This document shows positions 7,508-16,427 of a stretch of 64,000 nt of DNA, piece by piece (position 1 is the stretch's first letter; each line of letters begins with the position of its first letter). Source of the DNA: Lewinellaceae bacterium (GTDB lineage: Bacteria; Bacteroidota; Bacteroidia; Chitinophagales; Saprospiraceae); contig JACJYO010000006.1 of assembly GCA_020636075.1 (NCBI GenBank), forward strand, positions 62,001 through 126,000. Reading direction: 5' to 3'. A program made the translations under genes and the position numbers. Below the pieces are notes generated by a model, which worked only from the letters and a program-made list of their open reading frames with translations, made no database searches and was not told where the DNA came from.

Positions 7508-9451
7508 ATGAAAGCCAAGCACTCTGCAACCGAAAAAATCAGCTTCGGCGCCCTGCTCGTCACCCTCGGCATTATTTACGGCGACATCGGCACCAGCCCA
7601 CTGTATGTGATCAAGGCCATCATTGGCGACGATCCCATCTCCGAAATCCTGGTTTTCGGCGGGGTGTCCTGCGTGTTCTGGACCTTGGTGTTCCAAACCA
7701 CCTTCAAGTACATCCTGCTTACCCTCATGGCCGACAACCACGGCGAGGGTGGCGTATTTTCCTTGTACGCGCTCGTGCGGCGGCTCGGCAAATTCCTGGT
7801 ATTACCCACCATCCTGGGCGCTACCACCTTGCTGGCCGATGGCATTCTCACCCCGCCGATCTCGATCGCTTCGGCAGTAGAGGGGTTGGAAACGGTGGTG
7901 CCTGGCCTGCCCACGGTATTTATCGTGGTTGTCATCTTGTCGGTGCTGTTCTTTTTTCAGCGCTTCGGCACACAAAAAGTGGGTGCGGCTTTCGGTCCGG
8001 TCATGTTGGTATGGTTCAGCATGTTACTGGTGCTGGGTTTGGCGCAGATTGTAAAGTTTCCCGACATCGTACGCGCACTCAGCCCGCACTATGCCGTGGT
8101 TCTGCTCACGCATTACCCGGGTGGATTCTGGTTGCTGGGCGCCGTATTTCTCTGCACTACCGGCGCCGAGGCGCTCTACTCCGACCTGGGGCACTGCGGG
8201 CGCCGCAACATTCGCATCAGTTGGATTTTTGTAAAAACCTGCCTGATTGTCAACTACCTGGGGCAGGCGGCCTGGCTGATGCACCAGGGCGACCCTGTGC
8301 TTGGTGAGCGCAACCCGTTTTACGAGATCATGCCCGGTTGGTTTCTGCTGCCGGGCATTGCCATTGCCACGGCGGCAGCCATTATTGCCTCGCAGGCGCT
8401 CATCAGCGGCTCGTTTACGCTGATCAATGAAGCGGTATCGCTCAACTTCTGGCCCCGCGTCACCGTGCGTCAGCCTACCGAGCAAAAGGGCCAGATATAC
8501 ATCCCGAGTGTCAATACCCTGCTCTGGGTTGGCTGTGTGGCCATGATCCTGTACTTCCAGGACTCCAAACACCTGGAGGCGGCCTACGGCTTTTCGATCA
8601 CCGTGGCCATGCTGATGACTACCATCCTGCTCGCTTATTTTTTATTTTTTATCAAAAAATGGAACATCTGGCTGGTGGGCGGTTTGTCGCTGCTTTTTCT
8701 GACCATCGAAAGCTCGTTTTTTATCACCAACCTGCCGAAACTCTTCCACAATCCTATGGGTTTGCTGCCGCTGGCGTTCATTGCCCCCACGATGTATGCC
8801 TGGTACTATGCCCGGAAGGTGAACAACCGGCTGGTGCATTTCGTAGACCTGAAAAAATATATCCCGATGCTCCGGGAATTAAGCGAGGACGATGTTATTC
8901 CAAAGTTTTCCACGCACCTGATCTACCTGACCAAAGCCAACCGGAGCCAGCAAATTGAGGAGAAAATTGTCAAATCTATTTTTTCCAAAAAACCTAAACG
9001 CGCCGACGTCTACTGGTTTTTGCACCTCAACCGCACCGATGACCCCTACACACTCAATTATGAGGTCAGCGAACTGCTCGACGACAAGGTGATCCGGATC
9101 GATATCAATATTGGTTTTCGCCTGCAACCACGTACGGAATTGTATTTCAAAAAAATCGTGCAGGATCTGGTCAAGAACCGCGAACTCAAGTTGCACATTC
9201 GTCCCGACGGCTCTACGCGTTACAACCCGGAGCCGGATTTTAAATTCGTGGTGATCGAAAAATTCCTTTCCGTGGAAAATGAATTTGAACTTCGGGAAAG
9301 CCTGCTGCTTAACGCCTATTTTTTTCTGAAACGCTTCAGCCAGTCGGATGAGAAAGCGTTCGGGCTCGATCGCAGCGATGTGGCTGTGGAACATGTGCCG
9401 CTGGTGTACCACCCGGTGAAAGGGTTGAAGCTGAAGCGGCGGAAAGGATAG
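7508..9451 (+). CDS. kup: KUP-family potassium uptake transporter
   Basis: Inner-membrane K+/H+ symporter of the KUP/HAK/KT family, 647 residues. The start MKAKHSATEKISFGALL is preferred over one 37 codons upstream, because that extension is repeat DNA. The signature GIIYGDIGTSPLYV lies at about residues 20-33, followed by roughly 12 hydrophobic helices to residue 455. A soluble C-terminal domain of about 190 residues includes FLHLNRTDDPY and FSQSDEKAFGLDRS. It is monocistronic, divergent from dnaE, and followed 14 bases later by a MITE-like repeat. No c-di-AMP riboswitch-like structure was seen in the leader. Confidence 0.95.
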   Translation: MKAKHSATEKISFGALLVTLGIIYGDIGTSPLYVIKAIIGDDPISEILVFGGVSCVFWTLVFQTTFKYILLTLMADNHGEGGVFSLYALVRRLGKFLVLPTILGATTLLADGILTPPISIASAVEGLETVVPGLPTVFIVVVILSVLFFFQRFGTQKVGAAFGPVMLVWFSMLLVLGLAQIVKFPDIVRALSPHYAVVLLTHYPGGFWLLGAVFLCTTGAEALYSDLGHCGRRNIRISWIFVKTCLIVNYLGQAAWLMHQGDPVLGERNPFYEIMPGWFLLPGIAIATAAAIIASQALISGSFTLINEAVSLNFWPRVTVRQPTEQKGQIYIPSVNTLLWVGCVAMILYFQDSKHLEAAYGFSITVAMLMTTILLAYFLFFIKKWNIWLVGGLSLLFLTIESSFFITNLPKLFHNPMGLLPLAFIAPTMYAWYYARKVNNRLVHFVDLKKYIPMLRELSEDDVIPKFSTHLIYLTKANRSQQIEEKIVKSIFSKKPKRADVYWFLHLNRTDDPYTLNYEVSELLDDKVIRIDINIGFRLQPRTELYFKKIVQDLVKNRELKLHIRPDGSTRYNPEPDFKFVVIEKFLSVENEFELRESLLLNAYFFLKRFSQSDEKAFGLDRSDVAVEHVPLVYHPVKGLKLKRRKG

Positions 9452-9465
9452 GTGTCGATCAGTTG

Positions 9466-9626
9466 TACTCGGGGTTGTGTCAAAAGTCTTTAGGAAAAAT
9501 TTCCCGCCGTAGATTGTTCGTTTTTACCGCGGAGACGCGGAGAATCATTCTTTGCGCCTTTGCACCTTGGCGGTGAAAAATTTGTCGCATTTTTTGCGAG
9601 TAACCCTTTTGACACAACCCCGAGTA
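9466..9626. mobile_element. MITE-like element, 161 bp, copy 1
   Basis: Perfect terminal inverted repeats of 21 bp enclose the element (left end TACTCGGGGTTGTGTCAAAA; right end is its complement). The interior contains CCCGCCGTAGA and then TTTTACCGCGGAGACGCGGAG. A second element at 59066-59223 has the same order of blocks and nearly the same length. No open reading frame is present, so any movement would depend on a transposase elsewhere. It lies between kup and the Uma2 gene. Confidence 0.7.
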
Positions 9627-9635
9627 GGCAATGCC

Positions 9636-10277
9636 TCAGCCTTTCAAAACCTGTAAATCAAACGAAAATCCCGGCAGTACATCTTCCCCGGAAAGTGCCC
9701 GGTCAAAACCCAGGATTTCCTCCACTGTTCCGTTTGAGCGGTATATCCAGGCGGTTTTCGTTGCCGGGTCGAGCAACCAGGCCAGCCGCACGCCGTTGGC
9801 CATCCAGCTATCGGTCATTTTTGTTTTAAGCGATTGAAGATCGTCGGACGGGCTGCGAATTTCAACAACAAAATCAGGGACGATTTCGGCGAAGGATTTC
9901 CGTTCGGCAGCGGAGAGTTGGGTTGTTTTTTCCAGGGAAATCCAGGCGGCATCGGGCATGCGTTTTTCGCCGTTGGGCAGGATGAAAAGCGTAGCTGAGC
10001 TAAAAGTTTTACCCGTTTCAGTCTGGCGGTTCCAAATGCCGAGTGAAACCATCATTTCGCTTTCAAAATTTCCGGAGTCAAAGGATACGGGAGGCATAAT
10101 GAGGATATTTCCGTTTTTGTCTTGTTCGATGCGCAAGTCGGGGTTTTGCCGGCAAAAGGCAAGGAATTCAGCCTCCGACATGGGTGGCCGGGCATCCTGT
10201 ACTTCCCAGCCGTCGAAGCGGATACTGATGTTGGTTGTTTTTTCCGGTGTAGCGGTTTTTGCGGTACGCGCCTCCAT
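9636..10277 (-). CDS. Uma2-family (DUF820) putative endonuclease
   Basis: 213 residues from the start MEARTAKTATPEK; a longer frame begins 55 codons upstream but enters the neighbouring pseudogene. The core has the PD-(D/E)XK-like pattern of Uma2 proteins: PDFVVEIRSPSDD, then LKTKMTDSWMANGVRLAWLLDP and AWIYRSNG. The N-terminal part has the usual hydrophobic-aromatic EFLAFCRQNPDLRIE segment. Members are widespread in Cyanobacteria and Bacteroidota and are often near mobile DNA; their true substrate is not established. It is flanked by a MITE-like element and a broken gene, so this is an unstable spot. Confidence 0.85.
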   Translation of the reverse strand: MEARTAKTATPEKTTNISIRFDGWEVQDARPPMSEAEFLAFCRQNPDLRIEQDKNGNILIMPPVSFDSGNFESEMMVSLGIWNRQTETGKTFSSATLFILPNGEKRMPDAAWISLEKTTQLSAAERKSFAEIVPDFVVEIRSPSDDLQSLKTKMTDSWMANGVRLAWLLDPATKTAWIYRSNGTVEEILGFDRALSGEDVLPGFSFDLQVLKG

Positions 10278-10330
10278 ATTTTTGCGTTTAGTGTTGGTAA
10301 AAATACGGCATTTTTCAAAAAAAGTGTGGC

Positions 10331-11159
10331 ATGTACTTCCGGACCATTTTTGGTTTTTTCGCGCATTTTGCTTGGGTTGCTTTACTGACCCTTCTGACCC
10401 AAATCGGTGGATTAGTCTGGCTTTTGGCATTACCGGTGGCATATTTCCTGCGCCGCAAATGGCCGTTGCGCGGGTTGACCTGGCTGGCTTTTATCTGTAT
10501 GTATTTTGCCGGCTCCGTGTTTGTCGTGCCACCCTGGCCTGACTCAACGGCCGGGTGCCGATGCCCGTTTTCAGCAATCAGCAACTTCGCCCTGAGAGCC
10601 TGTGGTTTTGCCTATTGAACCGGCATTACGTGCGGCCGGATTTGCGTCGGGCCCTCGAGGAAGTGGCACTGCAAATGCAAAATCAATTTCCCGGCAATGC
10701 AATTTGGTACCTGGATGCAAACTTTCCGTTTATTAACGGTTATCCATTGAACCCCATTTCAGTCATAATGACGGTAAAAAATTGACCTGAGTTTTACTGG
10801 ACGCAGGCTGAGTCCGGAATGCCGGTGGACGCCAATCCCTCGCCGTTTGGCTATGGTTTGTATGCCGATCCCTTCCGAACGAACGCGATTATTCGGCCGA
10901 GTGCAAACAAAAAGGCTATTGGTACATCGACCTCGATGGCAGTATTGCCGCACCGTTTATTTCGAAAAAAAACTACCGTTTTGATGGCGAACGAACCCGT
11001 GAGCTCCTGCGTTTGCTGGCGGAGCACCCTGCCATCCGGCGCATTTTGGTACAGCCGCATTTGAAGCAGCGCCTGGGCTTGTCCGCCTTCGGCAAACTTC
11101 GTTTTCAGGGCTGCAAAGCGGCCCGGCACGACGATCATGCGCATGTGGAATTGCGGTAG
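10331..11159 (+). pseudogene. Frameshifted murein-endopeptidase-like membrane protein gene
   Basis: Coding pieces in changing frames join into one protein. The first piece (from 10331) starts with two hydrophobic segments (WVALLTLLTQIGGLVWLL). Then comes GRVPMPVFSNQQLRPESLWF in another frame to FPFINGYPL, then PHFSHNDGKK, then a piece through GMPVDANPSPFGYGLYADP, and finally DYSAECKQKGYWYIDLDGS to HDDHAHVELR and TAG. At least four frame changes are needed, and an in-frame TGA also falls at one join. The ending HDDHAHVEL resembles the metal-binding HxxHxH end of M74 (MepA-type) murein endopeptidases, and SHNDGKK fits a metal or catalytic site. The gene is probably dead, unless the frame changes are sequencing errors. 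The M74 link is inference from short motifs. Confidence 0.7.
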
Positions 11160-11278
11160 TCGCTGACCATACTCATCCTATTCCCTGACCCATATTCTGG
11201 TAATTCTCGTAATAAAGCTTTAAGCTTTGCCTCGAAAATTGATTTCTGGCGGGCATTGATCCGCTTTCACTAAATTTT

Positions 11279-11295
11279 ACGGACCGGAGGTCCGT
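11279..11295 (+). promoter_or_regulatory. 7-3-7 hairpin presenting GGAGG before a start codon
   Basis: ACGGACC, loop GGA, GGTCCGT, then TTTAC and the ATG at 11301. The loop plus the next two bases form GGAGG, 10 bases before the ATG. The same 7-3-7 layout with the same 5-nt spacer precedes the ATG at 46413 on the other strand. Confidence 0.55.
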
Positions 11296-11300
11296 TTTAC

Positions 11301-13055
11301 ATGAACACAAAAACGATCGCGCTCCTTTGCAGCGCACTGCTGTTTCTGCTCGGCCAATCGTTTGCCCAAACAGACAAGGCCTTGCTGCACGAACTCGCCC
11401 AGGAAAATAAAAAATCTGTCGACGCCCTCGTGCTGTATCCTGAAGACGCCCGGCTCGCTATTCTGGAAGCTTCCAAGTACCCCGAAGTACTGATCAAAAT
11501 GCAGAGTGTCCGGGAAAAAACCGGCGCGGCTTTCCGCACGCTGATTGAAGATTTTCCCCGCAACACGCAGGAAATGTTTTTCGACCTTTCCCGCTTCCCG
11601 GACCTGATCCCCAACCTGATCGCGCATCAAAATGACCGCTCGGCTATGCGCCGGGATTTGGATGTGCTGCCCGACGCCAAACGCCCGGATGCGCTCGAAG
11701 TGGTAGACCGGCACATGGCTACGCTCATCCGGATCGATGCGTTGAACCGGACTGCCCGGGGGGCTTTTGACCAACTCATCGCCGGCTATCCGGCGCCTGC
11801 CCAACAGGCTTTTCAAACCCTGCTCGGCTTGCCCGAGGTGATCGATATCCTGAATGAAGATTTGCGGTTTACGGTGCTCGTCGGTGATATTTACCAGGAA
11901 GACCCGGCCTGGGTGATCCGCAAAACGGACTCGCTCAACCTGGTGGTCGCCCGCGCGCAGGCGCAGGAGTTGGACTCCTGGCAAAATACCCTGGAAAACG
12001 ACCCGCAAGCGCGCCAGGAATTACAGGCCGCCGCGCAGGAATACGCCGATGCCAACGGCTATACCTACACCGATGAAGTGTACGACATTGTTCAGGATGA
12101 TCTTTACGCCGAGGATAATGCTGCACCTGAGGTAGTTTACGTCGAGCGGTATTACCAGTACAATTACCCGTATTGGTTTGGCTACCCCTGGTGGGCGCCC
12201 CAACCCTGCTGGCGTCCGTATCCCTACTGGTGGTACTGGGGCTTTTATCCGTATCATTCCACGGTTGTGATCGTACAATTTCCGTCGTACCATTTCATGC
12301 ACTGGTATTTCGACTACCCGCGCCACCATCACACGTACAACCACCTTTCCACGCATTTTGTCAACCACTACTACGGTCACCGGAATTCCGGCTCTACGAT
12401 CAGCATGGGAGTTGGCAACTGGCGTGATCAGAATCGGACCATCGTTTCCGACGAGTGGTTAAGCGATAAAAGCCGTTTGCCGGCCCGACTGAATGAATAC
12501 GCTCAGTTTGAGCAGCAACGGGATAAATACAATGTGAAAAATCCTGCACGTACCCTGACGCAGGAAGAGTTTTTGCAAAAAAACGAGCGCCAGTACCCGG
12601 ATCTGGCCCGTTCGCGTGCGCAGGCACAAACTGAAATCCAGCGCGACCGTGCCGAATCGGAACGGCAACGCGCCGACTGGGCCCCCGCCCGGGTTCCTGA
12701 AAAACCAACCCAGGAGCCTGCTCCTGCACGCGTACCCCAAACCGAACCGCCGCAGCGCGCGCCGGTAACCCCGCCCGCTGTTCCACCCCGAGTGAAACAG
12801 CCGGAGAAAAACCAGCCTGCTGAACAGCCTGCCAAACGCCCTGAACGCCCGGCTACCCAACCGGCCCGTATCCCGGATATTGATAAAGCCCGGGACTACC
12901 ACCGCGAAAAATGGCAGGAACCCAAAAAGACCGTTCCGCAAGCCCGGCCGGTTCCGGCAACGCCGTCCAAACCGCGTACAACGCCAGCCCCAAAGCCGAA
13001 AACGGAAAAACCCCGGCAGGCTCCGGAGCCGAAGAAACGATCGGGTGGGGGATAA
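11301..13055 (+). CDS. Secreted aromatic- and proline-rich protein, DUF3300-like
   Basis: 584 residues with a clear signal peptide ending at SFAQ. Residues 25-240 are helical and repeat a pattern around LIEDFPR / LIAGYPAPAQQ / LLGLPEVIDIL, as in proteins annotated DUF3300. Residues 275-360 are extremely rich in Tyr, Trp, Pro and His (YPYWFGYPWWAPQ, HHHTYNHL). The remainder is an Arg/Gln/Pro-rich low-complexity tail ending KKRSGGG. No enzyme motif is seen. It is probably an envelope-associated structural or matrix protein. The start codon directly follows a GGAGG-bearing hairpin. A strong hairpin lies 17 bases after the stop. Confidence 0.7.
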   Translation: MNTKTIALLCSALLFLLGQSFAQTDKALLHELAQENKKSVDALVLYPEDARLAILEASKYPEVLIKMQSVREKTGAAFRTLIEDFPRNTQEMFFDLSRFPDLIPNLIAHQNDRSAMRRDLDVLPDAKRPDALEVVDRHMATLIRIDALNRTARGAFDQLIAGYPAPAQQAFQTLLGLPEVIDILNEDLRFTVLVGDIYQEDPAWVIRKTDSLNLVVARAQAQELDSWQNTLENDPQARQELQAAAQEYADANGYTYTDEVYDIVQDDLYAEDNAAPEVVYVERYYQYNYPYWFGYPWWAPQPCWRPYPYWWYWGFYPYHSTVVIVQFPSYHFMHWYFDYPRHHHTYNHLSTHFVNHYYGHRNSGSTISMGVGNWRDQNRTIVSDEWLSDKSRLPARLNEYAQFEQQRDKYNVKNPARTLTQEEFLQKNERQYPDLARSRAQAQTEIQRDRAESERQRADWAPARVPEKPTQEPAPARVPQTEPPQRAPVTPPAVPPRVKQPEKNQPAEQPAKRPERPATQPARIPDIDKARDYHREKWQEPKKTVPQARPVPATPSKPRTTPAPKPKTEKPRQAPEPKKRSGGG

Positions 13056-13072
13056 TGGGGCATAGTGCTATT

Positions 13073-13109
13073 CAATTCGTCCTACGGCTACAGGCCGTAG
13101 GACGAATTG
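13073..13109. terminator. 16-bp perfect hairpin between two plus-strand genes
   Basis: CAATTCGTCCTACGGC, loop TACAG, and the exact complement. It shares the block CGTCCTACG with the hairpin at 44051-44085, so it is a repeat family and may also act as a terminator for the preceding gene. It lacks a long T-run. Confidence 0.5.
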
Positions 13110-13131
13110 CACTGGCCTTTCGTGTATTGAA

Positions 13132-13163
13132 TTTGCCTGCAGATACTTCGGCCAATAATTTTG
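13132..13163 (+). promoter_or_regulatory. Bacteroidota-type promoter for the bactofilin-like gene
   Basis: TTTG at 13132-13135, a 20-nt spacer, and TAATTTTG at 13156-13163 match the -33/-7 consensus TTTG-N20-TANNTTTG. The ATG follows 28 bases after the -7 box. Confidence 0.6.
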
Positions 13164-13191
13164 GCTAACTAGAAAATACAAATGCATAATT

Positions 13192-14376
13192 ATGAAAACA
13201 ATGAATCGTTGGGCAGGCCTTTTAATGGTCCTGTCCATTTTTTTGCCGCAGCTCCAAGCTGCAACCATCCTCACCGGCAAATCGGTGGAGGTGACCAATC
13301 CAATTGAAGGGAATGTGTATGCCGCGGGCGGTCAAATCCGGATTTTAGCCCCGATCAATGGCGACCTCACGGCCGGAGGTGGTGAGATCACTGTACTCGA
13401 CACGATCCGCCGCGATGTGATTGTTGGTGGTGGCCAGGTGCGCATTGAAGGTGTTGTCGGCGACGACTTGCGTTGCGGTGGTGGCAAAGTGTGGCTGTTG
13501 GGGGATGTGTATGGCGACGTGGTTGTCGGCTCCGGGGAGCTCGAGATAGGCCGCAATGCAGTGATTCACGGCGACCTGGTGGTTGGCGGCGGCGAGGTCC
13601 GGATGTATGGCCGGGTAATGGGCGCCGTCATTATGGCAGGAGGCCGTATCGATTTTGAAGGCGAAGCGGAAAAAGAAGCGAAAGTTCGGGGGGGCGAGAT
13701 CACTATTGACGGCATATTCAGGGGGCCTGTTGAACTTGCAGCCACGGAGTTGAAGCTGGGCCAGCGCGCCGAATTTCACGAAACAGTGCGCTACTGGCGC
13801 CCCAATGGCGAGATGGATTTTGGGAGCAGTCTGCGCAATGGCGCCCGTGCGACCTACGACACGTCGTTGAAGCAGGATGTGGACTATGAGAAAGACTGGT
13901 TTTCACGCGGATTTTCATTTTTCAGTATTTACCGACTGCTGGCCGGCGCCTTGCTGATCGTGGTGTTGCTCCTGCTGTTTGAACGCTTTTTCCAGCGCAG
14001 CGCCGAAGACCTGCCCGGCCAATGGCTCAACCGCTTTGGCATGGGGATGCTGTACCTGATCGGTTTGCCGGTGGCGGTGATCTTCTTGTTGATCACAGTG
14101 ATTGGTATCCCGTTCGGCCTGTTCGCCCTGCTGTTTTACATCTTCACCCTGGTTTTTGCCCCGGCACTTACAGCAACGGTGGGTGCAAATGTCCTGGAAC
14201 AAAACCGTGGGTTATCCTGGACGAAAGGGCAGCGGATTTTGGTAGCATTGGGTATTCTGGTACTGCTGCGTTTGCTGAGCTGGGTGCCGGTGCTCGGCTG
14301 GCTGGCAGTGCTGGTGCTGGTGAGTATTGCTTTTGGCAGTTTGTTGAAGGTGACGCTCACACGGCAGACTGCTTGA
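13192..14376 (+). CDS. Bactofilin-like beta-solenoid protein with C-terminal membrane domain
   Basis: 394 residues. A signal peptide ends near LQA. Residues 30-190 form short repeats of about 18 residues with Gly-rich turns (VYAAGGQIRILAP, DLTAGGGEITVLD, DVIVGGGQVRIEG, DLVVGGGEVRMYG), as in polymer-forming bactofilin-type right-handed solenoids. After a charged linker, four or five hydrophobic helices follow (residues about 245-385). The solenoid therefore probably faces the periplasm, anchored in the inner membrane. A role in envelope shape or scaffolding is inference from the fold. A consensus promoter sits upstream, and the stop codon lies inside an inverted repeat shared with the convergent neighbour. 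Confidence 0.75.
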   Translation: MKTMNRWAGLLMVLSIFLPQLQAATILTGKSVEVTNPIEGNVYAAGGQIRILAPINGDLTAGGGEITVLDTIRRDVIVGGGQVRIEGVVGDDLRCGGGKVWLLGDVYGDVVVGSGELEIGRNAVIHGDLVVGGGEVRMYGRVMGAVIMAGGRIDFEGEAEKEAKVRGGEITIDGIFRGPVELAATELKLGQRAEFHETVRYWRPNGEMDFGSSLRNGARATYDTSLKQDVDYEKDWFSRGFSFFSIYRLLAGALLIVVLLLLFERFFQRSAEDLPGQWLNRFGMGMLYLIGLPVAVIFLLITVIGIPFGLFALLFYIFTLVFAPALTATVGANVLEQNRGLSWTKGQRILVALGILVLLRLLSWVPVLGWLAVLVLVSIAFGSLLKVTLTRQTA

Positions 14377-14518
14377 TTACGGATTACGGAGTGCGGAGTG
14401 GTGCACCATTCCGGAATATGGTTGATTGCACTTTTTCAAATATTTCAATAGTGCCAACCATTTCACTCAACGGCATGGTGAACCAATCCGCACTCCGCAC
14501 TCCGTAATCCGTAATCAA
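14373..14518. repeat. 28-bp inverted repeat spanning two convergent stop codons
   Basis: The left arm 14373-14400 and right arm 14491-14518 are exact complements, built from tandem GGATTACGGAGTGC-type words. Both TGA stops (14374-14376 plus, 14515-14517 minus) fall in the arms. An inner TGGTTG/CAACCA pairing extends the structure. It probably terminates both transcripts. The same words recur at 41480-41517. Confidence 0.75.
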
Positions 14519-16206
14519 AGATCCGCCGCGCTCCGCTTCTCAAATTCCTGTAAGTCCGCCGCACCGCCTTCCGTGTCGCCGAGTTCCTTGCGCACATTGC
14601 CGCGGGCGCGGTAAGCCCGGGTAAATTCGGGGGCCAGTTCAAGCGTTTTGTTCAAGTCGTCGAGTGCCTCTTGCCAACGCTTGAGATTTACGAGGGTAAG
14701 GCTACGGTTGTACAGGATTTCCGGGTCGTCCGGGTTCTTTTCCAGGTATTTATCCAAATCTTCCAGCGAGCGTTCGTATTGTTTGGCAATGCCAAGCAGC
14801 CCCCCGCGGAATTTATAGGCATCCGTCAAATCCGGATTGATCCGCATGGCCTTGCTGAAACTTTCGAGGGCGCCCTTCATATCGCCTTTGTCGCCGTAGT
14901 CCATGCCTTTCCAGAGGTAAGCCTTGCCAAAATTGTCGCCCTGATGTTCTACTGCGGTATCGATCAGCACCTGCGTGTCGCGCCAGTCGCGGATGCGGCT
15001 TCCACTGATCACCAACCAGAAAAGTCCGAGCGCCGCCAAGGCAATCCAAAGGCGTTCAGCCAATTTGGGGTTTTTGTCCTTAAGAAAAGCAGGCAATCCA
15101 GCCAGCAGTGCGAATATGCCCAGCATAGCCAGGTAATTGTACCGGTCGCCGCGCAACTCAAAAGTGCCCACGGTATAAAACGGCAGGCTCAGCACGATAT
15201 TTACCAGGTAAAACAGTACACCGCGGAACACGAAGGGCGCCGTATTTCGGCTGCGCCAAACAAGGCCGAGGATTAGAGCCAATACCACCGGTGCGGCATA
15301 GTACGTCCAAGGCCAACCGCCGGTAGCTGTTTTTTCAAAGGGATACCAAATGCTCAATCCCAGGGGAAGCAAAATTTTTGTCCAGTAAAACAGCACCGTA
15401 TGGGAAGCCATGAGGGCGCGATCGAACAGCGAAAACCCGCCGGCCAGACTGTCGCCGGGGTGCCCGGCTTGAGCCCGGGAGTAAAAGGCTAACAAGCCAA
15501 AACCAAGGGCCAGCACAAAAAACGGGGCTTTTTCAAGGACAGCCTGGCGGCTCAGCCATGCCCGTTTTAACCACAGGTCGACAACAAGCAGGGTGAGCGG
15601 CAAGGCTACGGCAGTGGATTTGGACAAGCAGGCCAGCACAAAAAAGCCAAGTGCCATCCAGTAGGTTTTGCTCCAGGGTTCTTGTTCGGTTTGTCGAACA
15701 TACGCATTGAGTGCGAGCAGGGAAAACAGGGCAAACAAGGGCGTGCTGAAGGCCGCAATCCAGGAGACAGCCTCCACTTGCATGGGGTGGATCGCAAAAA
15801 ATAACGCAATGAAAAAGGCAACCGTTGTATTGCTTTCCAGCCGGTGAAACAGCCGGAAAACCAGCACGACATTGGCCGTATGCACCGCCGCACTCAACAA
15901 GTGATACCAAAACGGCGCACCGCTGCCCAATGCTTGAGCCAGTGCATAGCCGAGCCAGGTGATCGGGGCATACATGCCGAGATTGAACTGGGTAAATATT
16001 TTCAGTGAAAAATCGCGTACAGCCGGGTTGTTGACGGTGGCGGAGTGATCGTCCATAGCCACCATGGGGTTGTTAAACCCGGTTGCGAACAAAATGAATG
16101 CGATCCCGGCAGCTACCCAGGGCATCCAGCGCTCCGGAGTTGATTGCGTAGCAGTCGTTTTTTTGCTTTTTGCGGCGTAGGTCTTTTTTGTCGTGCGTTT
16201 TGCCAT
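14515..16206 (-). CDS. TMTC-like polytopic membrane protein with TPR repeats
   Basis: 563 residues. After a Lys/Thr-rich cytoplasmic start, about 11 hydrophobic helices run from residue 28 to 395, with a periplasmic-type loop after the first helix (NPMVAMDDHSATVNN) as in GT-C/TMTC mannosyltransferase-like proteins. The C-terminal 170 residues hold three or four tetratricopeptide repeats (GDMKGALESFSKAMRINPDL, RSLEDLDKYLEKNPDDPEIL, WQEALDDLNKTLELAP). The family is annotated as TPR-containing glycosyltransferase-like; its sugar donor is unknown. It stands alone on the minus strand and converges with the bactofilin-like gene through a shared inverted repeat. Confidence 0.8.
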   Translation of the reverse strand: MAKRTTKKTYAAKSKKTTATQSTPERWMPWVAAGIAFILFATGFNNPMVAMDDHSATVNNPAVRDFSLKIFTQFNLGMYAPITWLGYALAQALGSGAPFWYHLLSAAVHTANVVLVFRLFHRLESNTTVAFFIALFFAIHPMQVEAVSWIAAFSTPLFALFSLLALNAYVRQTEQEPWSKTYWMALGFFVLACLSKSTAVALPLTLLVVDLWLKRAWLSRQAVLEKAPFFVLALGFGLLAFYSRAQAGHPGDSLAGGFSLFDRALMASHTVLFYWTKILLPLGLSIWYPFEKTATGGWPWTYYAAPVVLALILGLVWRSRNTAPFVFRGVLFYLVNIVLSLPFYTVGTFELRGDRYNYLAMLGIFALLAGLPAFLKDKNPKLAERLWIALAALGLFWLVISGSRIRDWRDTQVLIDTAVEHQGDNFGKAYLWKGMDYGDKGDMKGALESFSKAMRINPDLTDAYKFRGGLLGIAKQYERSLEDLDKYLEKNPDDPEILYNRSLTLVNLKRWQEALDDLNKTLELAPEFTRAYRARGNVRKELGDTEGGAADLQEFEKRSAADL

Positions 16207-16427
16207 GTTAACCTCTGATTTGCGGCGCGAAAATACAGTTTAATAGGCATTACCGGCATTGCATCATCGAACGATGGCTGCAATGAAAATTGAATGTACC
16301 TTTGCGGCGCTTCCGGCCGGGCCGTAGCAGCGAAATGGCCGGAGCGCTTATCCAAACACATACTCGCCTGATTTTTTAGCCTTCCGGTGGGTAAAAAACA
16401 TCAATCACTCAACCTTACAAGCACGCC

